From assembly GCA_010093685.1 (NCBI GenBank), contig MU006216.1, forward strand, positions 2,784,487 to 2,848,486: DNA of 64,000 nt, read 5' to 3'. The translations under genes were made by a program, and so were the position numbers. A model generated the notes under the pieces. It made no database searches. It saw nothing but the letters and a program-made list of their open reading frames with translations, and was not told the DNA's origin. This DNA comes from Ophiobolus disseminans (lineage: Eukaryota > Ascomycota > Dothideomycetes > Pleosporales > Phaeosphaeriaceae). Position 1 is the stretch's first letter; each line of letters starts with the position of its first letter. This document shows, in pieces, positions 1 to 11,708 of this stretch.

Positions 1-58
1 GCTTTGAGGGCTCGGAGATGCCGTCGGGGCCTTTGGGCATGGAGAGGCGGCCGCCCAT
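1..58 (-). CDS. 5' end of an unidentified gene, cut by the window edge
   Basis: An ATG on the minus strand at 58 opens a frame that stays open to the left edge, giving 19 codons (begins MGGRLSMPKGPDG). The start context CACC-ATG-G is good, and the frame faces away from glutathione reductase, so the two genes would share the 59-647 promoter region. Too little sequence remains to name a family. It could equally be a chance open frame. Confidence 0.4.
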   Translation of the reverse strand, partial: MGGRLSMPKGPDGISEPSK

Positions 59-647
59 GGTGGAGGTGTTGGTGTGTGGTTGTTGGGAGTGTGGATAGCT
101 TCAGGATGTCGTGTGACAATTTGCTTCACGATTTGAGCCACGGATGAAGGCTCAATCTGCTCTCATTCGTCGACATGCTGCGCTTGTCAGCTCTGAGTAC
201 GTTGTGCAAGCTGCAGAAGAGCAAATGAAATTGTCTATGGAATCACTCACAATGGTCTTGGTGTTGCACATGAGATGATCTAGATCGATGAGGTAATGTC
301 CGCGGTAGCTTACCAATGCGGCATGGCGCAAGGAACAAGCCGACCGAGGCATCGCGCATCCCACCATCTTCGTCATCGCAGTTGTGAAAAAGTCCGAATC
401 AACTCGAATCGAACTCGAACGCACAAAATCGACGTGATTAGATCGAAAGCTGCCCACCAGCACATCATCTCGTCTTTCATTCGCTTTACAGAATATCAAC
501 CTCTGCAGGTTTCATGCAGTAAGCATCTCATAGCTGCATCGAGGCCGCATAGGATTACTAAGATTCAGTCCAATCCACTGATTATCACATTCTAGCTGCA
601 CTTGCGTCATCATATAAGTAGAAGCAGTGCCCCACTTTGCTGCCTAC
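59..647. other. Divergent intergenic region upstream of glutathione reductase
   Basis: This 589-bp span separates the truncated left-edge gene (minus) from glutathione reductase (plus). It holds the Yap1-type motif listed separately and short open frames on both strands with no recognisable domain. I see no repeat or RNA gene in it. Confidence 0.6.
555..561 (+). promoter_or_regulatory. Candidate Yap1/AP-1 response element (TTACTAA)
   Basis: The heptamer TTACTAA lies 87 bp upstream of the first ATG of the glutathione reductase gene. TTA(C/G)TAA is the known binding site of Yap1-type bZIP factors, and GLR1 is a known Yap1 target in budding yeast. Seeing the motif is direct; its use here is inference. 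Confidence 0.5.
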
Positions 648-2462
648 ATGCACAGAACATTTGTTTGTAGGCTACGAGCTCTGTCACCGAGTCTCTACAA
701 AACTACCCCTCTATCTGCGGGACACAGCTTTGTTGCGCAATCCCACTTCACACGTACCGCAAGAATAACAGTGGCGTCCTCACGACTTTTGAACATCACA
801 TCCCACTTCTCCACGTCCAGTCCCGTCATGTCTTCAGCTACGAAAGAGTGCGACTACCTCGTGCTAGGTATCGGAAGCGGCGGTATCGCTTCAGCGCGAC
901 GAGCAGCCAAACACGGCGCCAAAGTCATTGCGGTCGAATCGAACAGATACGGTGGTACCTGCGTCAACGTCGGTTGCGTACCAAAGAAGGTGACCTGGAA
1001 CGCGGCGGCTATCGCAGAGACGTTCAAAGACGCGAAGGCATACGGCTTCCAGGTCAACGAGGTTCCGGCATTCGACTGGCCATATTTCAAGAAGAAGCGA
1101 GACGCATATGTCAAGCGACTGAACGGTATCTACGAGAACAACCTGAACAAAGACGAGATCGAACATCTGCGCGGAAGGGCAAAGTTTGTGGCAAAGGATG
1201 AAGTTGAGATAGCGCTCTCAGAAGGAGGCACCCAGCGCGTCAAGGCGAAGCACATCCTGATCGCGACCGGTGGACGACCGAAGCTGCCGGAAATCCCTGG
1301 AGCGGAGCTGTGCATAAGCAGCGATGGCTTCTTCGATCTTGAGAAACAGCCCAAGAGCATTGCAACAAGCGGCGCTGGATACATTGGTGTCGAGATGACT
1401 GGCATGCTCCATGCCCTGGGCTCGAAGACACACTTCTTCATCCGTGGCGACAAACTGCTCCGAACCTTCGATCCCATGATCCAGGATGCTGTCACGAAAG
1501 AGTACGAGCGACAAGGCATCAACCTGTACAAGGGCAGCCAAATCACAAAGGTGGAGGACATTGGTAATGGTCTGAAGCGCGTAACATACCAAGAGACCGA
1601 GACCAAGAACGAGTCGACAGTCGAGGTGGAAGTGGTTCTCTTCGCAACCGGTCGTGTTCCCGAGATTGAAGACCTCCACATCAAGGACTTCGACATAAAG
1701 CTCAACGACAAGAGCCACATCGTGACCGACGAGTACCAAAACACCTCCCTCTCCAATATCTACGCCATCGGCGACGTCTGCGACCGCGGCTTCGAACTCA
1801 CCCCTGTTGCCATCGCCGCTGGCCGCCGCCTATCCGACCGCCTCTTTGGCGGCAAGCCAGATGCGCACCTGGAATACTCGAACATCCCCTCTGTCGTCTT
1901 CTCGCACCCTGAGATCGGCTCAATCGGCCTGACCGAGCCCGAGGCGCGTAAGAAATACGGCGACAAGGTCAAGGTGTACAAGGCCGAGTTCACGGGCATG
2001 TACTTTGCCATGATGGACCCGGAGGAGAAGCAGCCGACTGCGTACAAGATTATCTGCGTGGGCAAGGAAGAGAAGGTGGTCGGACTGCATATCTTGGGCC
2101 AGGCGAGTAGTGAGATCTTGCAAGGGTTTGGCGTCGCAATCAAGATGGGTGCGACGAAGCAGGACTTTGATAACTGCGTGGTACGTATAACTTTTTCTTC
2201 TTCTTTTCAGAGCATTCGAAGTCGAGGCATACTTCCGTGCTTGCATATGCACGACGCAGGAGTCGTCCAGCGCAGGTCTTGATCCACACTCCCTTATCTT
2301 CGCTCATGAGAGCACTTCTTACTCTATTTGCATAATCATTTTACTAACGTCTCCCTCTCCAGGCTATCCACCCCGTCTCCGCCGAGGAACTGGTATGTAT
2401 CCCAAACACGCCTACTATACACCTTTCCTCATGCTAACGTCATCTAGGTCACAATGACTTAG
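648..2462 (+). CDS. GLR1: Glutathione reductase (NADPH), probably dual mitochondrial/cytosolic
   Basis: This enzyme reduces glutathione disulfide with NADPH and FAD and keeps the cell's GSH pool reduced. Three exons are 648-2180, 2363-2392 and 2448-2462 (525 aa). Visible motifs are the FAD-binding GIGSGG near residue 72, the redox-active pair CVNVGC, the second Rossmann motif GAGYIGVE, the FAD motif YAIGDV, and the C-terminal HPVSAEE with the catalytic His, encoded by the 30-bp second exon. The last exon encodes only VTMT, so both small exons are needed for a normal C terminus. The start at 648 gives a Ser/Arg-rich leader of about 60 residues resembling a mitochondrial presequence. A second in-frame ATG at 828 starts directly before the enzyme proper and would give the cytosolic form, as known for yeast GLR1. 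Confidence 0.95.
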
Positions 2463-5400
2463 ACGGCCCGCATCGTATAGTGCCATAGCGAATAGTACGT
2501 AGATCGAGAGAGGTGTATTAGGCCACGCGCAACGGCTCTGTAGATCAATGGCTATGCTTGTGTTGTCCGTGTGTATCCGTGCGGCGGAGTTGGCTGCATA
2601 CTGTGGAGGTGCTTGCCGGCATGAACGGACTTGGATTGCATGCGGCATATCAGGGTTCTCCGCATTCCTTTTGCATTTCTGCGCTTGTATGTGAATCGTA
2701 CATGCATGCATGCATGGCATTAACCCCAGACTTTCATTTTCTCATCTAGGCTGGATCTAGTGTAACTCACCTTTCTCCACACTTGAACCCGCACCTGCGT
2801 CCAACTTTCCCCGGTACCGCACTTGGATGTATGTGCATGCATGCACTACTGAAAAAGCTCCTGACCTTGCCCATGACACACACATGTTCTGACGCGCCGC
2901 TTGCGCGCCACACCCGCTGGCTGTTTTGCGCGGTCGTCAGGGGGGGGAGGGGAGAGGGTGTTAGGTAAGCTTTTTCCACGAATGGAATGGCATATCGAGT
3001 GTGAGGGTCCACCAATGGCGAGTGCGCAGGTTAGGATGGACGGGGTGGGAGAAGAGAGGTAGTGGCGTGCAGGGCGGACTTGTTTGGGGGGAAAGACTTG
3101 TGGCTGGGCGACTGTGAATTGAAGGCGGTCGGAGGTGGCGCGGAGCGGTGGTTATGATTTGCGTGACGGGTGGATGGGATGGGATGGGATGGTGATGTTT
3201 AGAATACTGAGTTGATGGGAGGGAGGGAGTACTGGTGTGTCTGTTTCTCTCGCATTGTTGTTACTTGGCTGTGTAGACAGACATGTCCATACGCATCCAC
3301 TTCCAGATACCAAACCAGCAAGTCTCAAAGCACGATCAGTACTGCACCAAACTACTACACACATCCAATCCGCACACCTCCTAGCATGTCACCCTCCCTC
3401 ACGCTAACTCCTGCACCTACATGCAATCTGCATGGCCACATGTTCAACGCACGCCCTCTGCCTTACCCCTACCCTTCCTTCCTTCTTTCCCTCCCTCACC
3501 CCTGCCGTTCCCCAGCTCCACTTCTCTCTCCACCCTCTCTCTCCACCCCAACGTTCCAGAATCCTTCGAACGCCTGGGGTCCATCCTACCCAACAACCCA
3601 ATTTGTAACTCGCTCTCCGCTTACGAAAGCATTTCCCACGAATCGCTCTCGCAAGTGACGTGGGATTCCACCAATGGAGTACTTGGAGGTGTGCCGCGTA
3701 AATGGTGTTCCATGGGGTTAGATCTTGAGGTTGGAGGTATCGAGGTGGAGGGAATGGGGTTAGTTGGATCGGCGGACTTGGTAGAATGTGCGCGTGTGTG
3801 GATTTAATGTGGTTTGGTGCAGGTGCGGTTAGATATGGTGGGATTGACTCGCATCGCGTAGGATGATGGGTGATGATCTACGATACGATGTAAGGACAGG
3901 TATACTATACTATGATTTGGAATAGATGGCATAACGTGCGGTATATTTTGGATATTCGCTGCTGTGGTGAAGTGGATAGAACCTATAGCTAACGAGAGGC
4001 GTCTCATGTACATGTGAATATGGCTTTTGCTCTCTAGAGCTCATACACAAGAGTACTTACGTCTTTGCATTTATCGTGACGCCTACTAAATGCGAAAATC
4101 TCCACGTTACACTAGGTTCGTTCCTCGACACGCAGCTACTCGACCTCGTGCCTGTCTCGTGCCTGCATATCATCCCATCTTTCTAAAACTGGTCCACACC
4201 ACAGCACATCACCAACCATTAGCCACCACAGACTATCTAACCATCCCTAACACGGCCCCTCACGCTCCGTCCCATGCTTGGTAAAAAACGCTGGCATTCT
4301 TGGCCGCCCTGCGTATATTGAAGCTTCTTTCCCCGCGCTGCGGGGTGGCTTTTTGCTTTGCAGCATCGTGGCGTTTTGTGTAATTTTGCAGGCCAAGCGA
4401 GCCGCGATGTGAGGACGCGTCGTCGATTAACCGTGAAAGAATTATAGTTTGGGTGTATGTGAGATTTAGGGGAATGAGCACACACAGTGCAACCGCACAC
4501 CGATGTTGCGATGACACAAGACCGATTCCTTATCCCAAAGAGAAGCAAAGGCGAATCTTCACAAGTATTAATCTAACCTACCGCCCGACACTACACGTCG
4601 GGAGCTCCAAATGCCGAGCTAAAAAAAGTTAGCAACGTCCCTGCTGGTGCCTGGTGGTGTCGTCTCGTTTCAACGTCCGCCCCCCTGTCCGCCCTCCATC
4701 TTACCAAGCCGATCCCACATCCTTCCAGAACATTGCACAAAAACGCACACACACAGCGTTACGCAACAGCTGAGCCGCACTAATTCCCAGCACCGAGCTA
4801 AAAGCAGCATGCGGAGGAGCAGGTTCCGTAATCGATGTGTTGATGTTGGTGCTGGACCCTGTTGATCCTTGCCGCTGGACGAGGAAAGAGGTGTGTGGCG
4901 TGGAGATGACCTGCAGGAGCTTTTGTGTGCCTGGCTTTCGACAAGAGGGATTTGCATGAGCGTACTTCTTTGGTTTGTGAATGGGGTCATGGTTATGCCG
5001 TTCTTGCTTGAAGCAAGCACATCGATGCGGCACGCACTGCACCGCACCACACACAGCATCACCTCCCATCTCTCCACACACACACATAACAAAAACCCCG
5101 ATCCGGGGTCCCCATCAACCACACCCACAAGCTTGCCCGCACGGCCGCGCATTCCGGACTAAAGACATGCGAGATGACCAGTCTAAAAACGGCGCAGGGA
5201 TCAAAGCTCGGATGCGAACACGAGCCCGTTGCTGCAGCATGCAAGGAAGCGCGCGCACCATCCCAAAACAGCAAGCCATTCTGCAACTCCGAAAGATGGT
5301 GCGGCTCGGCTTCTGGACTGGGAAATTAGCCCGAGAGTTTTCTTGCCAGGCCGCGGATCTTGCAACGTAGCTTGTGTCAATTACCGTCAAGATAGCGTTG

Positions 5401-5783
5401 TTGATGCGTGAGTCCTTGGTGTGTGTGACCTCAGCTGTAGATGATGGTGATGATATTATACAAGTACATAGTTTGATGTTAGATAAGCGTTAATGGTGGC
5501 CGTGACAGTTCATTCACGTCTCTTTTCGCGCTGTTGCCTTAATTCCCCGTGCGCCGCGCTGATTTTCCGAGATTTTGCTGTAGAAATAGGTATGACCGAC
5601 CTGCCTGTCATGAAGTCTCCCTAGCGAAAAATGACTCTCGAAGCCATTGACAAAAAAATGTAACAGAATATAAAGCGTGCAATGTTCGGTGTTATCCAAA
5701 GTGCGCGCCGAGTGACTATTTCGGGCAACATGGAGTATGCGACTCCGAGATAATTCTACCGAAAGTGGTAAATGACAAGAGTC
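2463..5783. other. Gene-poor 3.3-kb intergenic span
   Basis: I find no conserved domain or convincing exon chain here on either strand. The span contains a strongly C/T-rich stretch on the plus strand (about 3465-3560), of the sort that often precedes fungal transcription starts, and two tracts of alternating CATG (2701-2717, and the perfect 14-bp palindrome GTGCATGCATGCAC at 2833-2846). The open frames present (up to 160 codons) have biased, low-complexity composition and look like chance. Confidence 0.5.
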
Positions 5784-8669
5784 CTAAACACTTTGGCCAC
5801 TCAGGAAGAAATCCAACTCGCTAGGCCCGCCACGGCTGACTTCGTTCTCCGCAAGTTGCTCTAATAGACTAAGGAAGGGATCCTTGCTATCTGGATCCGT
5901 GTGCACAGATCCGCCCGACGTGCTGCCTGCGCCAGGAGTGGGTTGCTGATCGTACGGGGTTGGCATGCTCAGCATGGGATCGAAATGCATTGCCGAGTGA
6001 TCTTGGCCGTTCAAATTCGCCGCCCGCGGTACAGGGGATGGAGCTAGACTGGCGAATTGAGGAAGAGGCGAGAACGAGAAGTTTGGACTGAACGGCATGG
6101 TGAGTCCAGAGCCGTTAGTGTTGGGTAGGTTTAGTGAGGTGTGGTTTGGTGGTGGCGTAAATGGCGGTATCGATGAGTTGGTGAGTAGAGTGGCTTTCGT
6201 GTTGTTAGGACTGGGGTTTGAGGCTGTGTCTGAGATGCCGGCATCGGACGGTCTAGATTCACGGATCGTTGGTGGATGTGTGGCTGAAGTGGGCGTCGCT
6301 AACGGTGGGGCCTGTGACTGTGTCGACGCCTTCCTCACGACTGTGGGTCTCCGTCTCTTATTGGGATGACCGTTGGAGTACTGTGGATGTTGTGATGGCA
6401 AAGGTTGTTGATGTTGTTGGTAAGCTTGAGTGCTACCAACGATGCCGCTGCTCATGTACATGTTGTTGCGCTGCTCAATGTTGTAAGTCGCCAGGCTATG
6501 ATACCGTTAGCTTGTACTATGGACATGAGATTGACCCATACCTGTCTTGACATGACTCGGCAGGGATGTCGAGGAAAGTGACGTGCGCGCCGTCGAAGAC
6601 ATGGCTTGGATATCTGTCGAAAAAGTCTTCTAGCTGGAAGACTGGAGCGTAGCGCATTGGATTACTCGCCAGCGACTTGACGAGCTCAGTATGGCACCCG
6701 TAGATCGTCTGCAGGGTGTCCCGCTGGTGTTGTACGCCAGCCCAAATACAACGGAGTTCAGACAGCTGCTGCATTCCTCTGGAGAGAAACTCCGCACTGA
6801 CCGAAAATACCTCGCCTTCTCGTCCTGGGTAGTGTGCTCCATGTACATGAATGGTACCGGCGGTGCTTAGGCAGTATCCAACAAAGGCTGGCCAATCAAT
6901 GATGGAAGATGCGCTCCCTATTTCGACCAGCTCGGCTATCGCATTTGCGTGCAGAAAGCACAAATTTGTCGCTTCGATTTGCCAGGGTTGGTGTTGAGAG
7001 GTACTTGAAAGCTCGGCCAGGTCAACCGGTAAAAATGGCCGGTATATGAGACAATGTATCAGGTGGTAGACCAGCTTGCTCAAAACCAGGATGGCGCTGT
7101 CGGGTTGCCCAAAAAGCGCTTCTATCGAGGTGAACGTGTCTTGTGTATCCGAAGCCCAGAGGTCAAGTTCCTGGCGGATCTTCGATAGGTTGGACAGTGA
7201 GTGCCAGGGAAAGTGTGAATCGCCCTTGACACCGCCAGCCGCGAGGTAGCGATTTGTTATGCCCAGGATCCTTGATATTCCGATCAGCATGCCCATGCTT
7301 CCCTGTCCGCCCTTTCCAGTACCACCCATGTACTGCAAATTGCATCCGTTTGGGAAATAGTCTCCTTCGATCAATATTGCGCCTGGATGCAGCTGCCAGC
7401 TGGGGAGCCGAAGCACAATGGATTCATCCGCGACCAAGGATGGCCGCTTGGAGCCGGTCGCCGCGAAACGATCCATAAGGTAACAGGACCAGAAAAGCCG
7501 CCGTCGTCCTTCTCGCTCGGCTGGTGTCACCTTCAGGCCGGTAGGCAATTCGCGATGCAGATCCAGTGCAAATGCCATGCTGATTGCGGAAGCTTCGACA
7601 CAGTCAGCACGTCGCAATATTCAAACCGCATGTGATGCATACTTAGCAGCATAAACGTCTTCTTTCCCTTCCCTAATTGGAAGCTCGCTTGGGAAAGTAG
7701 CATTAGAGTTTGCAGGCCCTCAATCGACGGCTCATCGATGTCGAGCTCTAACCGGGCGCGGCGCGCATACTCCTGTCCGATCTGCACAGCAGAGGCGTAA
7801 CCTCCGAAGTGGGGCGCATATCTGGATATGTAAGATTAATTGCTATAATCAAAGATGTGGTGACGCGGCGTACCTGGCACCAACGGCGTATATAGCGTAG
7901 GCTAAGTGTCCGGGTAGCTGATTGGCCTGTAGCCGCTGCCTGGTCGTCGCCTCGTCAAGGATGTAGTAGGGTTTACCATGGATTCTCGCAAAGTAGGTGT
8001 CTAAAAGTAGCTCGGGTGAAAGAGTTGGTGTTTGAATGCTAGTCGATGTTAGCAATGCGGCCAGGCTGGATCCGGGGTGGGTGTTGGCGCACCTGGGTTC
8101 GATGGGGGACATGAGCTGATTTGCATGATTTGTAGCATTGTGGTGATTCGGTGCGATGTCGAGCGCAGGTCGTGAATGTGTTGGTGATGCGCTTGAGCCA
8201 TTCGAGTCGTTTGGATCTTGTGCCAAGGCGGGGTCCAGGTCACTAAGGTCATCGCTCTTTCCCTCCGTGTGCAGCCGCTTCTCGAGACCGTCAACACGCT
8301 TGAGCAGCGCTTCAAGAACGTCGGTCTTGGGGCCTCTCTTCTTTGGGACGGCGTCTGCAGCTGGGTGTCAGCTCGTAGCTCGGAGGGCGCTCCCGTGGCG
8401 CTCAACAGTCTAGCATACCATAAATACACGGGCAGTTGAACACCTGACAAGCTTCGCAGGTCGGCCGTGTGCGATTGCATTTGATCTTGAAATAACGGTT
8501 AGCATTGAATGCAAAACTAAACTCTGTATGTTACCTTTCGCTTGCGGCAGCTCTTGCAGTTCATGGCCTCCCGCGGCTCGTTGGAGACGCGGCGGGCCGG
8601 CAGGCGGTCGATGCCAATCTGGGGCCTCGACATTGCGGCGACCAGTGACTGCGAGACCTCGGTAGACAT
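5784..8669 (-). CDS. Zn2Cys6 fungal-specific transcription factor
   Basis: This is a DNA-binding regulator with an N-terminal binuclear zinc cluster (C-x2-C-x6-C-x6-C-x2-C-x6-C, around residues 37-63) and a central fungal_trans domain. I infer exons at 8535-8669, 8419-8485, 8093-8354, 7874-8038, 7643-7821, 6542-7592 and 5784-6495; the frame closes at 856 aa. The first intron lies inside the zinc cluster, after CRKRK. A basic linker (KKRGPK) and a short heptad-like segment follow the cluster and suggest dimerisation. The regulatory domain shows LPGHLAYAIYAVGARYAP and SMAFALDLHRELP, typical of the family. The C-terminal third is rich in Pro, Ser, Asn and Gln. The 54-bp intron at 8039-8092 is a multiple of three and open, so it may be retained. 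The start at 8669 is the nearest ATG to the cluster. The target pathway is unknown. Confidence 0.85.
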
Positions 8670-9618
8670 TGGGGCAGAGTCGACGGAGAGGCAAAACTCA
8701 TCGTCTGGCGGGGAGCAGCGTTTGAGCGCGAACAGGACGTTGGGAAGAAGAAAGCATAGACAGATGCACGGCGTGAGAGGTAAGTTCAAATTAAGGCCTC
8801 TGGCAGTGGGGACGGGCAGGGGACACACGGACAACAAGGCTTGATGAGCATCTGCGGGAGCGCACGCCCACTCCGATGCGATTCAGTTGGCGCGTCGGCA
8901 GCGCAAATGCTGGAGAGAAATAGCTGGGGACTGGGGACAAGACTGGGGAAGGAAGGGAACCGCGTGACGACGATCTCGGGCTATCAGGACGCGCATTCAA
9001 TGAACCGCTGGGCCGACTGGCACCCCTAGTCAACTGAGCAGAAGCGTGCCCGGCCTCGCAGGGACGGCGCGAGAGGCGGAGAATGAGCAGCAAAACAGGA
9101 CAAGACCATGGTGAGGCCGCTGGGGTGCAGGCTAGCGCCGAAGGTCAGGAATCAGTCATCGGTCATCCAGAGAGGGCGTGAGCCTCGACAGCGCACCGTG
9201 CCTCGGCTGCGACCCTGGTCAATGAAGTGCTGCTGCAATTTGGGACTTTAGATTGCAGGCCGTCTGACGCACCTCGCTGCCCGCGGCCTAGTGTCTTCTG
9301 TAGCGCCGGACGATACCTTCTCTCGTTCTGGAAATCTGGGGTAGGGCAAGCGAGCCAATTCCAGACCGCCCTGGGGCTGCATTGCTGCCGTGCACCGTCC
9401 TCGCACATGGGCAGACGCCCACGAGGTCCCGTCATCTTGAGTGACCCGCGATCCCTGGAGCCGTGGATTAAATGTGGAAACCGTTGGCAGTGAGTGGGCT
9501 GCCTGGCGTGCCGACATGCCACAGGGCCGCTGCTTATGCCGTCTCGTCTCATCCGCCTTCACACAGCATATCGATGGCAGGATATTGTAATATTTGTAAA
9601 ACTCATTGTTGCACCATG
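8670..9618. other. Intergenic region between the Zn2Cys6 regulator and the QutR-like gene
   Basis: Both flanking genes are on the minus strand, so this 949-bp span is the promoter/5' leader of the regulator and the 3' flank of the QutR-like gene. I see only low-confidence open frames and no repeat or RNA gene. Confidence 0.5.
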
Positions 9619-11661
9619 CTAGAAGAGTCCCCTCCCAGATGCTAAACGCACAAAATCATAGCACACGTTCTGGCCTACAAGACGCCGTATTGTTTCCACT
9701 GTCGTCCACGCCGAGACGTCCGCCATGCCGTATGCAGTCCACCCAGCCGTCGTTGCGATTGCCAGTGGGTCAGCTCGACGGGGCCCACTGGCCAAGTCTA
9801 CGAACACCTTGCCTGCAGGCTTTGCTGCTGCACGCCCATGCCCGTTGGGATTGCCATTCCTTCCGTCCACCCTGTAGTGCTTCAGCAAGGGCACCACTAG
9901 GAGTGACTTCTCAGCGGGCAGCGCCGATATGATAACAAACGGCTGCTGCAGCCGTTTGACATCGTCAACGGACCGCACCGGCTGCACGTCAGTGGACAGC
10001 GGTCCGTGTGACCGAAAGCCAATTGTATAAATGGGCCCAATGCCCAAGTTCTTCAGTGCAAAGATGGACGCTGATGCGTCTGCCTCGCTGCTTGCGAGCA
10101 ACAATGCTGCCTGGCCACTATATGCCGAGGGCACGAAGTCGCGGGTCAGTGTCGCCCGAATGCCCTTCCATTTGGTGTTATCTCCGATAAACGAGGCATT
10201 GCCTGCGCCTGGGCGCACCAGCACCGTGTCAACCTGTCCAATGGCACGCGCTGCGTTGGACAGAGAAGGCAGGTAAGCTGCCGATGCTGCTAGCGGAGGA
10301 TTGATGTACGCGCCCCCAAAATTAGCCCGTCGAAAGATATGCTCCACCGACGCCTTGGGTGCTCTCTCTGCGAACTTGAACGAGTGCGGGAGGCTTAGCT
10401 CGTTGAAGCACTTCTCGAAGAACATGGCTTGTGACGTCGAACGGAAGCTGCCAATGCCATAGATGTCCTGTTTGGGTACTTGGCCCATGGTGTGCAGCGC
10501 TGCATTGATCTCGGCAGCACTGAGCTGACCGGGGGCTGCTATCAGTGGAAGCAGCGGATGTGTGATGGGTGTAAATATCTTGTTCATCGTCCTCGACAGC
10601 TGGCCCATGGGTCCCATGTTGAGACCGGAGAAGGGTGGGTGTGGATACTTCGCTTGGATGGTCGACCGGAAGTACTCGAGTTCGTAATTCTCCTGCATGG
10701 AGCTGACCAGGGCGTACATCTTGACAATGTCGCCGTACATGGCTCCCTGCTCGAACAGTCTTTGTGTTTCAGGCGCTGTCCACTTGAACGTTCCGGAGAA
10801 GTCGTGGAACGCGGATATTATTTTGCTGCAGCCCTTGTTCTCGGCCAGCTTCCTCCTAATCTCCTCCGGCAGCCACAGTTCCACATCAATGTATTCGCAG
10901 CCCCATTGTATTGCGCGCGCCAAGTATTTGTAAAACAGGGCGGGGTCGTCCATTGGGAACCGACCATTCTCCCTTGTACACCTCGTCGTGTATATTATGG
11001 GAAGTTCCGTGCGCTGGCGCAGCACCATCAACTGTTCCCCAACATACTTCAAGCTCGGAATTTTGCTGACAGAGCCATCAGGCAGTGGTTCTTCAAGTAG
11101 GTCCACTCTTATTTCGATCGCATCGGCGCCTACTGACAGAATATCGAGGTTCGGCAGCGCGGCGTGCACGTCGGGGAACGTCGTGGAGATCAGGGTGGTG
11201 CGCGCCTTCTTGGTAAGGTCTCGGTGAGGGCCAATCTGACCCAGAATGAAAGACAGAAATCGCGAGACGTCGCGCCGGAAAAAAGTCGATCGGGTATATA
11301 GGTACTCGTAGTCGCAGCGATCAGTCAGCGCCTCGTTCAGTTCATGGCCGCCGTCGACCCGGTGCGTGTTGATCAGCAAGCGCGAGCTGTCGAAGCTGTC
11401 GCGTTGCGATACGGCAAGCGCATTACTCAGTCCGTAGATGGTCGATTGGGGCCCTGCCTTGGCCTCCTCCACCGATGCTGCGGACTCCCACTTCTGTCCC
11501 AGGACGTCGGCAAAGATTCCAATGATGTCCTCCTCGCCCTCATTGTAGAGGATCAAAAGCGCCGGGCGGTCGCCGCTGGGGATCTCTTGGACATCAATGA
11601 CAGCGCCGTCCTTCAGGTGCGAAGTGACGACGGTCCCGGCCTGGACCATGGTGGTAGCCAT
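9619..11661 (-). CDS. qutR: Quinate repressor (QutR-like), catalytically degenerate AROM-derived protein
   Basis: QutR proteins repress quinate-use genes and evolved from the last three domains of the pentafunctional AROM enzyme. This intronless 680-aa frame has a short N-terminal part (about 1-140) with no P-loop GxxxxGKS/T, then a type I 3-dehydroquinase-like domain (about 150-390), then a shikimate dehydrogenase-like domain (about 400-680). The dehydroquinase part keeps both catalytic positions, His in FHDFSG and Lys in GDIVKMY. The dehydrogenase part has lost its key residues: the family's catalytic Lys (VTxPxK) is replaced in GAYINPPLAAS, and the substrate-binding Asn of the GAVNT motif is Asp in GQVDT. 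This matches a sensor/repressor and not an enzyme. The protein is shorter than typical QutR because of the reduced kinase-like region. The neighbouring Zn2Cys6 gene does not resemble the activator QutA. Confidence 0.85.
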   Translation of the reverse strand: MATTMVQAGTVVTSHLKDGAVIDVQEIPSGDRPALLILYNEGEEDIIGIFADVLGQKWESAASVEEAKAGPQSTIYGLSNALAVSQRDSFDSSRLLINTHRVDGGHELNEALTDRCDYEYLYTRSTFFRRDVSRFLSFILGQIGPHRDLTKKARTTLISTTFPDVHAALPNLDILSVGADAIEIRVDLLEEPLPDGSVSKIPSLKYVGEQLMVLRQRTELPIIYTTRCTRENGRFPMDDPALFYKYLARAIQWGCEYIDVELWLPEEIRRKLAENKGCSKIISAFHDFSGTFKWTAPETQRLFEQGAMYGDIVKMYALVSSMQENYELEYFRSTIQAKYPHPPFSGLNMGPMGQLSRTMNKIFTPITHPLLPLIAAPGQLSAAEINAALHTMGQVPKQDIYGIGSFRSTSQAMFFEKCFNELSLPHSFKFAERAPKASVEHIFRRANFGGAYINPPLAASAAYLPSLSNAARAIGQVDTVLVRPGAGNASFIGDNTKWKGIRATLTRDFVPSAYSGQAALLLASSEADASASIFALKNLGIGPIYTIGFRSHGPLSTDVQPVRSVDDVKRLQQPFVIISALPAEKSLLVVPLLKHYRVDGRNGNPNGHGRAAAKPAGKVFVDLASGPRRADPLAIATTAGWTAYGMADVSAWTTVETIRRLVGQNVCYDFVRLASGRGLF

Positions 11662-11708
11662 GCGTGGCAGGCGGTGTGAGTATAGGCGTGCGCTATGCGA
11701 GTCGCGTA

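Noticed and set aside
5784..11661. Idea that the Zn2Cys6 gene next to the QutR-like gene is the activator QutA
   Set aside because: Its zinc cluster and regulatory domain do not resemble QutA, and no quinate enzyme genes lie nearby.
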